Assembly (NCBI RefSeq): GCF_032062135.1
Contig: NC_092859.1
Location: 91,744,409 to 91,808,408 of the forward strand
DNA: 64,000 nucleotides
From: Pyxicephalus adspersus
Lineage: Eukaryota > Chordata > Amphibia > Anura > Pyxicephalidae
Reading direction: 5' to 3'
This document shows, piece after piece, positions 1 through 10,006 of the stretch (its first letter is position 1; each line of letters begins with the position of its first letter). The position numbers and the translations under genes are program-made. The notes under the pieces are model-generated. The model was given only the letters and a program-made list of their open reading frames with translations, had not been told where the DNA came from and did no database searches.

Positions 1-176
1 TATTTAAACAGAATCCCAATGTAACTACATATAATTACCAGATTCACAAGTGCCACTGTATGGTTCATGTACGTTCTGCATAATATTTGTAGGTAGTGGA
101 TTAGATTAGTAGGCGGTGGACTTGGTATTTCAAGGTGAAAGCAGGCCCTATTGAGGATTGACATACGGGGTCTAAA

Positions 177-486
177 GCAGGCTACACACGTGCAATAATG
201 GTTGTTGGAATGGATCTTTCACAATCCCTTCCAACGACTAAGGACTGCACGATGCAATAATGAGTGCTGTACATACAGCACTGTTCTGCTCTATGGAGAG
301 GGGAGGGGGAGAATGATGGAGGGGCACCCCGCTGCACCCTCCCCCCCTTCGCTTCCATTACAATCGTTTGTCGTGCATCGTCCTTGGATCCGCCAGGACA
401 GTCGATCGGACAATGGACGACAGGCGCTGTACACTCACCAGATTCTCGTCTGATGTCGGCCCTCAGCCTGAGTGTATGTAGCCTAA
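177..486 (+). mobile_element. MITE family A, copy 1
   Basis: Non-autonomous element with related ends: the left end reads GGCTACACACGTGC and the right end, reverse-complemented, reads TTAGGCTACATACACTC. The interior holds a C-rich/G-rich stretch beside a 'tctgctctatggagag' motif and ends with 'gattctcgtctgatgtcggcc'. The same interior words recur at 7372-7579, 15967-16195 and 31262-31490. The TTA/TAA at the outer edge suggests a 3-bp TWA target site, as in PIF/Harbinger; the class is inference. The short open frames here belong to the repeat. Confidence 0.6.
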
Positions 487-694
487 GGAACCACCTGGTG
501 TTCCTATGCAAAATAAACAGCTGTGGACAGTGGTTAGTTTTGGAGACTATAAACTGACTTCTATATTTGTGTAGCCTAAGGATGCACTTAAATTGGTGTT
601 TTTTTTATACATTATTTCATTTACACAACTGAATATCCAAAGAGAACATTAATTGGTTTTTCTCATGATTAGATAAAGCAAGCTCATCATTTAT

Positions 695-736
695 GGAATG
701 GATATTCTAAACTCCTTTAGTAAATCTGGCCCAATG
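695..736 (-). repeat. terminal fragment of MITE family F
   Basis: The segment 'aaactcctttagtaaatc' followed by 'tggccca' matches the right end of the element at 32654-33130. Only this end is recognisable here. Confidence 0.4.
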
Positions 737-843
737 TCTAAATACAAAACTCATGCAAATTGTTACTTTAACCTTGGTATCCTTTGTGTGTTTCTTTCTG
801 ACCTGTGTAGAAATAAAGCATTAAACCACTCCTGTACTTTGCC

Positions 844-1272
844 TTAAGGTGCGTACACACTTCCAATTTTTATCGTTCCAATCGAACGACGAACGTTCGA
901 TTGGGCAAAAAATCGTTCGTAAAAAAGTAACCAACGACGCCGACGAACGAGGAAACTCGTTGGAAACGAACGACCGGACCGGCGGATCGGATTGGACGAC
1001 GATCGTTGAACATCGTTCGTGTGTACGGTCGTTCGTTGATCGTCCATGTTCAGAGCATGCGTGATGAACGAACGTCCGTTCACTTTCCTGTCGTGCACAT
1101 AGTTCCTCTATCGCTCAAACGATCGTATCTATTGTGTGTACAATATCTACGAACGATCGTGTCGTTATCTCTATGTGCAGGATCGGTGCTATACGATGGT
1201 TCGTAGATATCGTGCAGGATCGTGTGTCGTTCGTTTTCCAACGATAATAATTGGAAGTGTGTACGTAGCTTT
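844..1272. mobile_element. CpG-dense MITE family E, Harbinger-like, with TTA target duplication
   Basis: Terminal inverted repeats face each other: left AGGTGCGTACACACTTCC from 847, and the right end reverse-complemented reads AGCTACGTACACACTTCC. TTA flanks both ends (844-846 and 1270-1272), the 3-bp TWA duplication expected of PIF/Harbinger elements. The interior is packed with TCGT/ACGA words and has about 50 CpGs by hand count, in an otherwise CpG-poor region. There is no transposase, so it is non-autonomous. Confidence 0.7.
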
Positions 1273-1297
1273 AGCCTTGTGCAGAAGTGTCTAGTTA

Positions 1298-1789
1298 TTA
1301 AAGTGTACCTAAACTCAGAAATTTCACTTTTTATGTTAATTAACCCTTTTATGTTAAGTAAAAAATTCTGTTTTTTTTGTTTTTCAAGGACCCCCTAATT
1401 CTCGATCACCTAGGCAAGAATGGGAGCGCAAAGCCTCCCAGGATACCTACATCAGGCATCCCGGGAGGCTCTTGGGTGCTCCTTCTGCGCATGCCCGAGC
1501 ATCTCAGGAATGCGCAGAAGGAGCCTTTCCGTAGGAAAAAAAAATTTGTAGTGATTCGACAAGTTTTTTTTTCCAACCTACATCACCCGATCTCGTGCCT
1601 GGGTTGGGTGATGTAGGAAGAAGAACCCAGAAGAAGAGACGAAAATGGCAGCACCCAGTGCGCTGGCTTGCGGACGGATGCCGGGACGACGCAGAATGGA
1701 AAAGACCTCCGGATGGATCGGACTGCCCAGGATTGAAGATAAGTGCATTTATTTTGTTTTAGGCACTTTTGGGTTTAGTTCCTCTTTAA
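1298..1789 (+). mobile_element. MITE family B, copy 1
   Basis: The left end TTAAAGTGTACCTAAACTCA and the reverse-complemented right end CTTAAAGAGGAACTAAACCC form an imperfect terminal inverted repeat. Two perfect hairpins lie inside: 14-bp arms at 1478-1491 and 1511-1524 (GCTCCTTCTGCGCA), and 12-bp arms at 1577-1588 and 1606-1617 (CCTACATCACCC). The same core words (tgcgcatgccc, agaaggagcc) recur at about 20.9, 38.7 and 60.4 kb. Confidence 0.6.
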
Positions 1790-2199
1790 GACTATTCTGT
1801 GCTGCAGTCTTTTCTTGTGCAGGATGACTGGTCTAGTATTTGCACCGCCTGTAATTTTCTGTAGACAGCCTATAGTAGGAGGACTTGTTGGGTCCCACTC
1901 AGCTTTCTGCACAGGGTATGGGTAGCACAGAGATGCTGTCACTGCAATTAACCTAATATTTAGGTTTGCAAAGGCATTTTATACATAAAAAGCATATATT
2001 TTAACAAAATATCTGAAGTGCAGCTGTGAGCTTTTGGATATATAGATACATATATATATCTATATATACCTGTACTGAGAATGTGTCCTTCATCTGTCTC
2101 ATCCCTTTCCAGGCAACTATCCAAAGAGAAACAAAACATTTTAAAAGTATGTGTGCACTAGGTATCCTGGAACCTGCTATCAGCAGTCCCTAAACCCCG
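1790..2199. other. unassigned AT-rich stretch
   Basis: Apart from a short imperfect TATA/TATC tract near 2040-2068 I see no gene or recognisable element here. Confidence 0.4.
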
Positions 2200-3955
2200 C
2201 TCTAAACTTTTATCCCCAGAGGCCACTAGCTGCCATTCAGTTTGCCACACACTATATGTGGCTCTGGATAAAGTTGCCCCTACCAACTTCCACAACCCCC
2301 ATCCTGCTAACCCCCCACCCTGGCACAACAGTCACACCAGATCTCTACTAAAATCTACATGGCAGAGCGCAGGTAAGGGAAATCCGGCCTCAGCACTGAC
2401 ATCATGGACTACAAAGCCAGACTACAACACTTGAACTCTGCACTCATTTTTGCCAAGCAAAATTATTTCTCAGCTGTCTTATCAAGCTTCCAACCTATGC
2501 AGCCTCCTTTCAACAATTGACTCCCTCATAAACCACACACCTGCTTACTCTACAACTACTTTCTCTGTCCAAGATATAACAATCTACTTAAATTCATCAA
2601 AATCAGACATGATGTCTCTGCTCAATGTGCCCCTCCAACCATATCCACCCCTTCCACCTGTAAATCATCTCTAACCTCAATCAGCCCTGTTACTCTGGAT
2701 GCAATCTCTATTCCCCTTAAATCATCTCCATCTTATACCTGTCCGCTTGACCTAATCCCCTCTGATGTACTCCTGTGCTCACTCCTCCACCTTGGCCACT
2801 GCATTAATCAAACTTTTCAACCTCTCCCTTACTACTGGTATCCACACTTCCTCTTTCAAACATGCCATAATTCTCCCTATCCTGAAGAAAGCCTCACTAG
2901 ACCCCTCCCTACCTTCTAGCTACCGTTCTATCTCCCTTCTCCCATATGTTTCCAAACTTCCTGAGCACCTTGTCAATAAAAGACTGACCGATTACCTGAG
3001 CTCCAACTCTCACCTTGACCCTCTCCAGTCTGGTTTTCGAGCTGCCCGTTCCACCAAACAGCCTTTACTAAAGTGGCCAATGACCTCATCAGACCTAAGC
3101 CACATGGCAGCTTTTCTCTCCTTCTCCCAGATCTTTCCTTTCCTTTTGACACTGTTGATCACCCCCTTTTTAAATAAAAATCATGCGCTCCATTGGTATC
3201 AGTGACACTGCTCTCTCTTGGTTTGCTTCCTACCTTTCCGACCGTTCCTTTTTCAGTTTCTTTCAATGGTAATACATCCTACTCCCTCCCTGTTGGTGTA
3301 TCACAAGGGTCAGTTCTTTGACTGTTTCTCTCTGGTAAACCATCTAACTTGCATTATCTCCTTTGGTTTACAGTACCATCTATATGCAGACAACACTCAA
3401 ATCTAACTGTCCACCCCTGACTTGTCTCCCTCAGTCCTGGATAAGGTCTCATGCTGCCTGTCAGTCATCTCCTCATGGATGGTTGACAGATTTCTGAAAA
3501 TCAACATGGATAAAACCGAATCTGCCCCTACCTGTCCATAGAGACCACCAAACTCCTTGTACACACTCTTATCTCTCGTCTGGACTACTGTAACCTCCTC
3601 CCCCCTGGTATTCCACCAACCTTCTCCTCTACAATCCATTATGAGTGCTGCAGCCAGACTTATCCATCCTTCCCACCGCTCCTCTTCTGCTGTCTATCTT
3701 TGTAGTTCTCTTCCTTGGCTTCCATTTCACCTTAGAATCAATTTCAAGCTTCTCTGCTTTGACTTCAAATCCCTCCACTGTTCTTGTCCCACTTACCTTT
3801 CTAACCTGATAGAAAAATACTCCTTCAGCCGCTCTCTTCGCTCCTCCAATGACTTACTAATCTTTTCCTCTTTCATAACTTGTCCTATTTAATGTACAGT
3901 GCTGTTTAATATGTTTGCACTATATAAATACTGTTTAATAATAATGATAATATTA
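2200..3955 (+). mobile_element. degraded L2/CR1-type LINE with its 3' tail
   Basis: ORF2-like protein similarity runs in several frames over most of this interval, in the order expected for an L2-clade LINE: post-endonuclease linker (2230-2660), reverse transcriptase (2765-3540) and C-terminal region (3545-3890). It ends in the tail 'taatgtacagtgctgtttaatatg' region followed by 'ctatataaatactg' and (AAT)-rich sequence, the same tail seen near 40.4 and 45.8 kb. The 5' end is missing, as is usual for target-primed insertions. The length and many frameshifts mark it as inactive. Confidence 0.85.
2404..3892 (+). pseudogene. L2/CR1-type LINE ORF2 relic (reverse transcriptase)
   Basis: The ancestral protein copied its own RNA into DNA at the insertion site. 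Remains in frame order: AKQNYFSA (about 2450), LLSTIDSLI (about 2510), a longer open stretch at 2765-3205 containing KHAIILPILKK, SYRSISLLPYVSKLPE and DPLQSGFRAARSTK (reverse-transcriptase motifs 1-2), FDTVDHP (about 3145), TALSWFASYLSDR (about 3210), a GVSQGSV-like motif (about 3296), then YADNTQI at about 3385. In active elements that motif has two aspartates (YADD); here the second is Asn, so catalysis would be lost even without the frameshifts. C-terminal LVHTLISRLDYCN and LPWLPFHLRINFKLL follow. At least six frame changes and several small deletions are visible. The clade is assigned by recall of family motifs. Confidence 0.85.
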
Positions 3956-5299
3956 GCAGTAAAGCAACAGAGTGAGTATGCAGAGATCACAAGTCACAGA
4001 AGTACTGCTGAGAACTATTCAGCATTGGGATTTGGTTGAGCTCTGCTTATATAGCCTTTCAGAACCACTGGAAACACAGATCTATATACAGAAACATACA
4101 CATTCACTCAGTTTTGGGTATACAGACTTGCACGATTCTCCTGATAAGTGGTACTAACATCAGTATACTTAAAGGCTCTGACAATAAAGTGTGCTGGTGG
4201 TTTCAAGCTATCCATCCTTTTTCTTCCAAACAGGTCTGTTCCTCCATCACCCATTGTTCAAAATCCTTCCACAACTTTCTTTACCAGCAGGAGAAGGTAG
4301 CACTCTTGAATTTTCCTCTAACTGGTGATGAGAATCGGCATTTCAATTCTGAGATGTAACTCCAATGACTTTCATTGGAAGATGCTCAATCTTTGTTAGT
4401 TAGTTAATCTTTGATAGTAGTAGTAGTGGATATTCGTAACCCTCATTATCTTCTATTCCATCCACATGGGATGTATAATTCAAGGTTTTTGTTAGCTATT
4501 AGTGTCTTATGTAGTCTGTGGGTGCTCAAAGAAAGACATTCAACATAACAACGGCTCTTTGAAGTGATGCTCTCCATTGCTTTACATATTCCATCGAAAA
4601 CAGTGACTCAGTAGCACTTTAATGTCCTGAATCAAGATATTTTAGAGTTATCGCCATATGTAATTGTATGAGGTGTGAGACCAGGACAGAATCCCTATTA
4701 TGCACGCATTTCTCCACTCAGATGGGTAATGTGGGTAATTTGTGAAGAAATGAGAAGAGTTAGTAAAAACGCACAATAATCTATCAAGTATTCTATTTTA
4801 AAAATCTATTTATTGAATATTGGGAACAGGAACTATTAAAAATTTACATTAGGCTTCACTTGTTCCCCAAACATGAACATTAATACATTATACAGGCCTC
4901 ATGGCATGCCTCATTGGGGGGATGCTACATTAACCTACAGTCTCCTTTTTCTGTACATACAACAAATGCTTTTGCTGTAGCCATGTGAATAGAGATCCAC
5001 TTTCCTCTATCTCACTGTCAATTTGCTCTCCTAGAGTGATTACCCCATCATTCTTGTAGTAGGCACATCAGACTTGACCTCATCACCAAGTGCAGAGAGC
5101 ACAATAGTCATAAATCAAAATGGCAAAACAAACACACCACCTCACAGGTCAGTGGATACACTTGGCAAACAAACATGCTGAGTATTTTAAATTTAACTCC
5201 AGGAAAAATAAAAATACTGCCCTTGCAATGGGACCAATGCATGTTTTCATCTAAGGGAACTAAAAAGCAGATAATACTTTGCTTACATTTTTTCTTCTC
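3956..5299. other. unassigned intergenic or intronic DNA
   Basis: I find no gene, tail or terminal repeat here. There is a short run of gta/tag trinucleotides near 4415. Short open frames (for example 4036-4359) show no family motif. Confidence 0.4.
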
Positions 5300-5307
5300 C
5301 TCTGCAG

Positions 5308-5421
5308 GTTCTTCCATTGTGCAACCAATTCTCCGCATCTTCTTTTGTAAGGTTCTGCGGGCCTCCGTAGACACCCACTCGTAATCTGGAGTGTCCAAAA
5401 AAGAGGAGTGTACTGGCACTG
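5308..5421 (+). other. exon-like segment with strong splice sites
   Basis: A pyrimidine-rich acceptor ends in 'cttctcctctgcag' at 5307 and a consensus donor 'gtaagtaaaa' begins at 5422. The 114-nt segment has stops in all three frames, so if it is a real exon it is non-coding or decayed. It lies just upstream of the hAT insertion at 5454. Chance pairing of splice consensus cannot be excluded. Confidence 0.3.
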
Positions 5422-5453
5422 GTAAGTAAAATGCTTTTTACTACCCTCTAGAC

Positions 5454-5826
5454 CAGAGGTATGCAAACTCTGGTCTTTAGGCTGGATACGGCCTGTCCAG
5501 TATTCCAGTCTACCGTAACACCCCCCTAGGTATTAAACACATGGTGTCTTCAACCCCGAATGAACTGACAAATTTTTCTTCGTCCATTAGGACATCAAAG
5601 CCCTGTGTCTAGTGTGCAATGACACCAACAGCACTTTCAAGCGGTCAAAGGGGCATTTTGATGCCAAGCATGGGCACATGTTCAGAGACTACACAGAGGA
5701 AGAGGCTGCTGGCTTGCAGTCATGGTTGGAAAAAACCTTTCCTTGTACACCTTGTTTCTTCTGGTCTAGTGTGCCTTCCTGACCTCCTGAAATGGCCTAG
5801 TAGTCCAAAAACTTTGCCGATCCCTG
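5454..5826 (+). mobile_element. short hAT (Charlie-like) element with perfect 8-bp target duplication
   Basis: The left end begins CAGAGGTATGCAAACTCTGG and the right end, reverse-complemented, begins CAGGGATCGGCAAAGTTTTT. Both resemble Charlie-type hAT termini. The element is flanked by identical 8-bp copies CTCTAGAC at 5446-5453 and 5827-5834, the hAT hallmark. At 373 bp it is an internally deleted derivative that kept one transposase exon (5591-5782). Confidence 0.85.
5591..5782 (+). pseudogene. hAT transposase fragment: BED-type zinc finger
   Basis: The frame from 5591 encodes 63 residues to a stop at 5780. It contains KALCLVCNDT, then KRSKGHFDAKHGHMFRDY: a Cys-x2-Cys pair followed by His-x4-His, the layout of a BED zinc finger. 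BED fingers sit at the N terminus of many hAT transposases and of host genes derived from them (ZBED and GTF2IRD2 types), where they bind DNA. The frame is preceded directly by 'cgtccattag', which could be a splice acceptor, since an in-frame stop lies just upstream. The catalytic core and dimerisation domain are absent, so this fragment cannot transpose DNA. It lies inside the hAT element at 5454-5826. Confidence 0.7.
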
Positions 5827-5947
5827 CTCTAGACTAAGCATTTAACTCATGCGGGGGAGTACCCCATTTCTGCAGTTCATTTTTAACTAAAGGTAAATAT
5901 CACATTACTACGGAATACATTTTGGAGTTAGTACCCATTAAGACTAT

Positions 5948-6280
5948 GAGTGGCATCATGGCTCAGAGGTTAACATTTGCATCAATAGGTTCCAGGTTCA
6001 AATCCCAGCCATGACACAATCTGCACAGAGTTTCCCCCATGTTTGCTTGGGTTTCCTCTGAAAACTCCAGTTTCTTCTCTCATTCCAAAAACACGCACGC
6101 ACGTTAGGTTAATTAGCTTCCCCACCAAAATAAACCTTAGAACTATGGTAATGACATAGGACTATGGGAGGAACTTTAGATTTAGGCCCCTTTAAGGGAC
6201 AGCTAGTAACATGACTATTGTCTTTGCAAAGCGCTGCATAATATATTGATACTAGATAAATACAAAATAATAATATTAAC
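5948..6280 (+). mobile_element. tRNA-derived SINE (V-SINE-like) with L2-type tail
   Basis: The head 'gtggcatcatggctcagagg' resembles a tRNA A box and 'ggttcaaatccc' (5993-6004) a B box, the internal RNA polymerase III promoter. The central block (ttgcttgggtttcctctg, ccaaaaacacgc, ttaggttaattagcttcc) is the conserved middle of V-SINE-type elements. The 3' end 'aagcgctgcataatatattg' is the tail recognised by L2 machinery. Compare 21541-21855 and 60965-61305. Confidence 0.75.
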
Positions 6281-6508
6281 TTCATGACTCCAACTTTGGT
6301 ACCCAAAGCCAGGGACAGACTCTAGAAGTAGACTGTGCAAGTAAAACCTGTAGAGAACATTTAAACCCACAGAGAATGGTCCGTACACATATTCTTTTCA
6401 GATTTATATGTGAACTGCTTTCAGCTGTGCTCCTGAATTATATTCGTTTTAGTTTTCTTAACATGAGGATCTGGCACCATCATATTTAATGATTTATGTA
6501 CTCCCCAG

Positions 6509-6594
6509 ATAAGAAAAGTAAATCTGAGCTTACAATCACACAGAAGATTGCTGCCAAGCGTTCTTCTCCTACAAGACCAGAGCTCATGAGGAAG
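6509..6594 (+). other. exon-like open segment, weak donor
   Basis: After 'tgtactccccag' an open frame reads KKSKSELTITQKIAAKRSS and continues PTRPELMRK. It then meets 'gtctgt', a weak donor. The frame continues open to a stop near 6640. The basic/serine-rich composition is coding-like, but I do not recognise a family. It may be chance. Confidence 0.25.
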
Positions 6595-6895
6595 GTCTGT
6601 TCAGCAGAGATGGCACATTTCCTTCATTTTTTACTCTAGTCAGTCAGATGTTTTTCCAATATATCAATGAAGACAGTTGGTTACAAGCAAAGCAATATTT
6701 TCAAGTCAGCGCTGATGTATTGTATTGATTTTTCTGGAATGTGCGGATAACCTTAACTCTTGTGTCATGATGGATGTCCGTAAGGGAGAGGAGGTACCTT
6801 GTAGTATGCACTAACAGCATTTTCCTGTGTTCTTGTGTTTTGAGACATCATTTTTTTCAACTGCAGTCTGTTAATAGTTTATTCTTTTTATTTAG

Positions 6896-6982
6896 CTGAT
6901 GCTGGTGGTCTTGAATTCCCAAAATACATTAACGTTGCTTGGAAACTTAGTGTTTAGAAGCATGGGCTCTTCATATTCCCCT
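6896..6982 (+). other. exon-like open segment with good acceptor and donor
   Basis: The acceptor 'attctttttatttag' ends at 6895 and the donor 'gtgagt' starts at 6983. The 87-nt segment is open in phase 0 (29 codons, starting LMLVVLNSQNTLTLL). No family is recognised. It is listed because a good acceptor, a good donor and an open frame coincide and the strand agrees with neighbouring candidates. Confidence 0.3.
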
Positions 6983-7371
6983 GTGAGTACCAGGTCTTGT
7001 TTGAAGTGCACTTTTGATAAAAATCAAAAAGCTCTCAAATTATTTCTGTATAACCTGCAGATATAGGAGTGTTTTCTCTGAAAAGCCTTTAAAGATTTTT
7101 TTCGGTGGAAAATTGGAAATGCAGCTTCAGTCATAATAGTGTATATTCGGTCAAAGCAGTTTCTGACTATTTTGGTTTGCACCAAATTCAACTTTATATT
7201 CTTCTTCTTAAAATAGTCCTTTCAGAATAGAAATATAAGAACTGATGCTCATGGGATGTCATTGTGGACCTGGTTATACTACCTAGTGATTCACTGTTGT
7301 AAAACAAGTATTTACATTCATGATAATAGAAAGTGTACTCTCTTTCAAATCTAAGGCACGTTAGATTTTTG

Positions 7372-7579
7372 TTAGATTATTGAGTGCTGCACATATAGTG
7401 CCGTTCTGCTCTATGGAGAGGAGAGGGGGGAGAACAAGCGATAGGCGCCCTGCTGCGCTCTCTCCCCTTCACTTGCATTGCAAGCCGGATGGCCACTGAA
7501 CACATGTCTGATTCTCGTCCAGTACCAGCCCTGAGATGAGAATCGGAAGAGAATCATCTGACGCGTGTATGCAGCCTAA
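7372..7579 (+). mobile_element. MITE family A, copy 2
   Basis: It matches copy 1 in 'gttctgctctatggagagg' and in the right end 'gtgtatgcagcctaa'. Its left terminus is not clear. Confidence 0.55.
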
Positions 7580-7599
7580 GGTTTTGTGTATTAGGACAA

Positions 7600-8440
7600 A
7601 AGAATCCTGCCTTTAGCAGGTATTTAAATTTGGTAAATACAACATCAGATAAACAAGACATGACATAATAAACAATGTCATTATAAACTTAACAATCATT
7701 AGGTCAAAATGCAAAAGCAATGTGTGCAACACTATGCTCACCCTTGGCATTTTCCTAAGAATTATGAGGGTAAGTAGCAGCCAGGTGCTCCTAACCAAAT
7801 GCACTTGATTACTTGGTTATTGCGGGCATACTGTCTGCTCCAATCCAGCTAAATGCAGTCACATTGATCGGGAGGCGTTTCATAATACAGATGGACAATG
7901 ACCCAAAACATACAGCCAAAGCAACCCAGGAATTTATTAAAGCAAAGAAGTGGACTATTCTTGAATAGCCAAGTCAGTCACCTGATCTGAACCCAATTGA
8001 GCATGCATTTCACTTGTTGAAGACTAAACGTCGGACAGAAAGGCCCACAAACAAACCGCAACTGAAAGCCGCTGCAGTAAAGGCGTGGGAGAGCATTAAA
8101 AAGGAAGAAACCCAGCATCTGGTGATGTCCATGAGTTCAAGACTACAGGCTGTCATTGCCAGCAAAGTATTTTCAACCAAATATTAGAAATGAATATTTT
8201 ATTTTCAGCTTTTGGTTTGTCTAATTACTTTGAGCCCCTGAAATGAAGTGATTGTGTTAAAAAAAAGGCTTTAGTTCTTCGCCTTTTTATGCAATTTTTT
8301 TGTTCAACCCACTGAATTAAAATTGAAAGTCTGCAGTTGAATTGCATCTGAGTTGTTTCATTTAAAATTAGTTGTGGTAATGTACATAACCAAAATTAGA
8401 AAAAAGTTGTCTCTGTCCAAATATTTATGGACCTAACTGT
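7600..8440 (+). mobile_element. Tc1-like transposon, 3' half with right inverted repeat
   Basis: The C-terminal third of a Tc1 transposase (7891-8187) is followed by a long right terminal repeat. The outermost bases, reverse-complemented, read CAGTTAGGTCCATAAATATT and end at TA (8441-8442), the Tc1/mariner target dinucleotide. No left inverted repeat is visible. The block 7600-7830 ('gccaggtgctcctaacc') looks like repeat sequence and may be part of the same or another insertion. Confidence 0.75.
7891..8187 (+). pseudogene. Tc1-like transposase, C-terminal fragment
   Basis: This enzyme cuts and pastes the transposon using a DD34E-type RNase H-like core. The 99-codon frame starts MDNDPKHTAK, carrying the second catalytic Asp. 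After an in-frame stop (7966-7968) it reads SPDLNPIEHAFHLLK, carrying the catalytic Glu, then continues to a natural-looking stop at 8185-8187. The N-terminal paired-like DNA-binding domain and first catalytic Asp are absent. The internal stop and 5' truncation make it inactive. Spacing and motif order fit the family well. Confidence 0.9.
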
Positions 8441-8442
8441 AC

Positions 8443-9144
8443 CTCAGTTATCATGTTAAACTTCATGACAGTACAGTTAGAAAAAGAGTGAGCAAGCATG
8501 ACCAAAGTGGAGATGATTAGCCATGCGATACAAAGAGCAGCAAATCAACTTGTGATGTTAGACAACAACAACATGATCATTCCCAGAGGTCAGCAGACCA
8601 ATGCACTAACTGCAGATGTCATCACAAAGATCACACACCTTCTATCTATGTATGTACCTGTTCATTGTCTAACAATATCTGCACATGTGGTAAAAGAGGA
8701 CAATTGCAAGAAAGAATAAGTCATAATGTTCTTACAATGAACCTGAGAATCATTTTAGATATTTTGAAGACATTGCTTGATTTTTTTAAAGAAGTAGTAG
8801 TACCAGTGGTTATCTAACATTATGACAGTAATCATTGATTTTTAATGACCATTATCTAGCATGTGTGTAGCTTAAGAAATCTTATCCGCTGTCTCTGTTC
8901 AATGAGCCTTCATTAAATGATATCATCCATTATTTCCCTACTGACTGGAATGAATACATTTTTCTATTGGCTTACCTCTGAGGCTGACATGATCCCCCCA
9001 AAAAAACTGCTGATGGGAATGTGGTTGCCCTTTAAAATGCTCTGGAAAAACTCTGGAAAATCACTAGTTAAACCAGACACCACAAGATGTCTGTTATTAC
9101 TGTTATTAGACTTCATTTGCTCCCCTCTGATTTAGTGACACTTT
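8443..9144. other. unassigned DNA
   Basis: No recognisable element. A 73-codon frame at 8498-8719 has no motif I know. 'gtgtgtagcttaag' near 8862 resembles a family A terminus, too short to call. Confidence 0.35.
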
Positions 9145-9278
9145 GGGCTCTATTTGTAAAGCGGGGAATCAGACATTCCTTTAGACAGTCTCTTGTGGGA
9201 ATCTTCCAGGTCCATGCATTTCAATACTCACCAGGGAATGTTTGAGGAAATGTCACATTTCCTGTTTTATAAAGAGAG
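9145..9278. repeat. foldback MITE
   Basis: The left end 'ctatttgtaaagcggggaat' and the reverse complement of the right end (ctctttataaaacaggaaat) pair imperfectly, so the segment folds on itself. This is the layout of a short palindromic MITE. Confidence 0.45.
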
Positions 9279-9388
9279 TTTCTTTGTGTCTGGGTCCTGG
9301 CTTTCCATGACTTTAAGGCTAAGAGCGAACAACTGCAACCCACTGTCTAACGTGAACATCCTTGTCTGCCTCAAAGTATCATAAGGAC

Positions 9389-9660
9389 CAGTGGTCCCCA
9401 ACCTTTTGGAGCTCGCCGACCACTAAGGGGAAGAATCTTCCACTGAGTGTCCCCATAATGCCAGAACCCGCCCAATCTCCCATGGCAGGCTCAGACCTGT
9501 CCAGAGACATGGTCCACAGCTCTGGCCTGTGGGCCTCCCCAAATTGGGGTCCTTCCTTTGACCCTGCTGGAGGGTGCACCAGCCAGAGCTACAGACCACT
9601 GCTGGTCTCCGTGCTCTCGCCGCCCACCTCTCAGACAACCAGGGGTATAGGATCCCTAAT
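9389..9660 (+). mobile_element. hAT-like end with GC-rich body
   Basis: The sequence begins CAGTGGTCCCCAACCTTTTG, a typical hAT terminus, and continues into a GC-rich block unlike its surroundings. No matching right terminus or 8-bp duplication was found, so it is probably truncated. The open frames on both strands here reflect base composition only. Confidence 0.5.
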
Positions 9661-10006
9661 ATAGACAAAGGATTGTCAGTTATCAGGGCATAGCTATGAA
9701 ATCAGGGAAAGTCAAACCTCAGTAAAAACGTAAAATTAAATTAACTCATATATGGGCATAAAGGATACTTTTCTGGCTTACAGAGGTAATAGCAAGCATT
9801 TTAGGGTGTCTGGTGACACAGTCGTAAAGCCACATGCTACAAACCACATGAGAAAAAAATTGATTTATCCCCTTGCTACGTCTTTCTGTGGCACCTAACT
9901 CTGTCAACTTGTAAAATATGTATCACTGATCTCAGTATAAGTATGGCTAAATCATGACATCCAGGGAAATAGTATTCCTAAAAGCAGAGTGTTTAGTAAT
10001 CTAGCA

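Larger units (their letters stand above)
6281..7371. other. unassigned DNA containing two exon-like segments
   Basis: No repeat is recognised. The interval holds the exon-like segments at 6509-6594 and 6896-6982, described separately. Confidence 0.4.

Noticed and set aside
5948..6280. tRNA gene in the SINE head (also 21541)
   Set aside because: Only A- and B-box-like words remain; no cloverleaf can be drawn, so it is a SINE promoter and not a tRNA.
8498..8719. 73-codon frame with Asn/Ile-rich protein
   Set aside because: No family motif and no supporting splice or promoter signal.
9362..9668. 100-codon plus and 66/81-codon minus frames
   Set aside because: Composition effect of the GC-rich hAT-like block.
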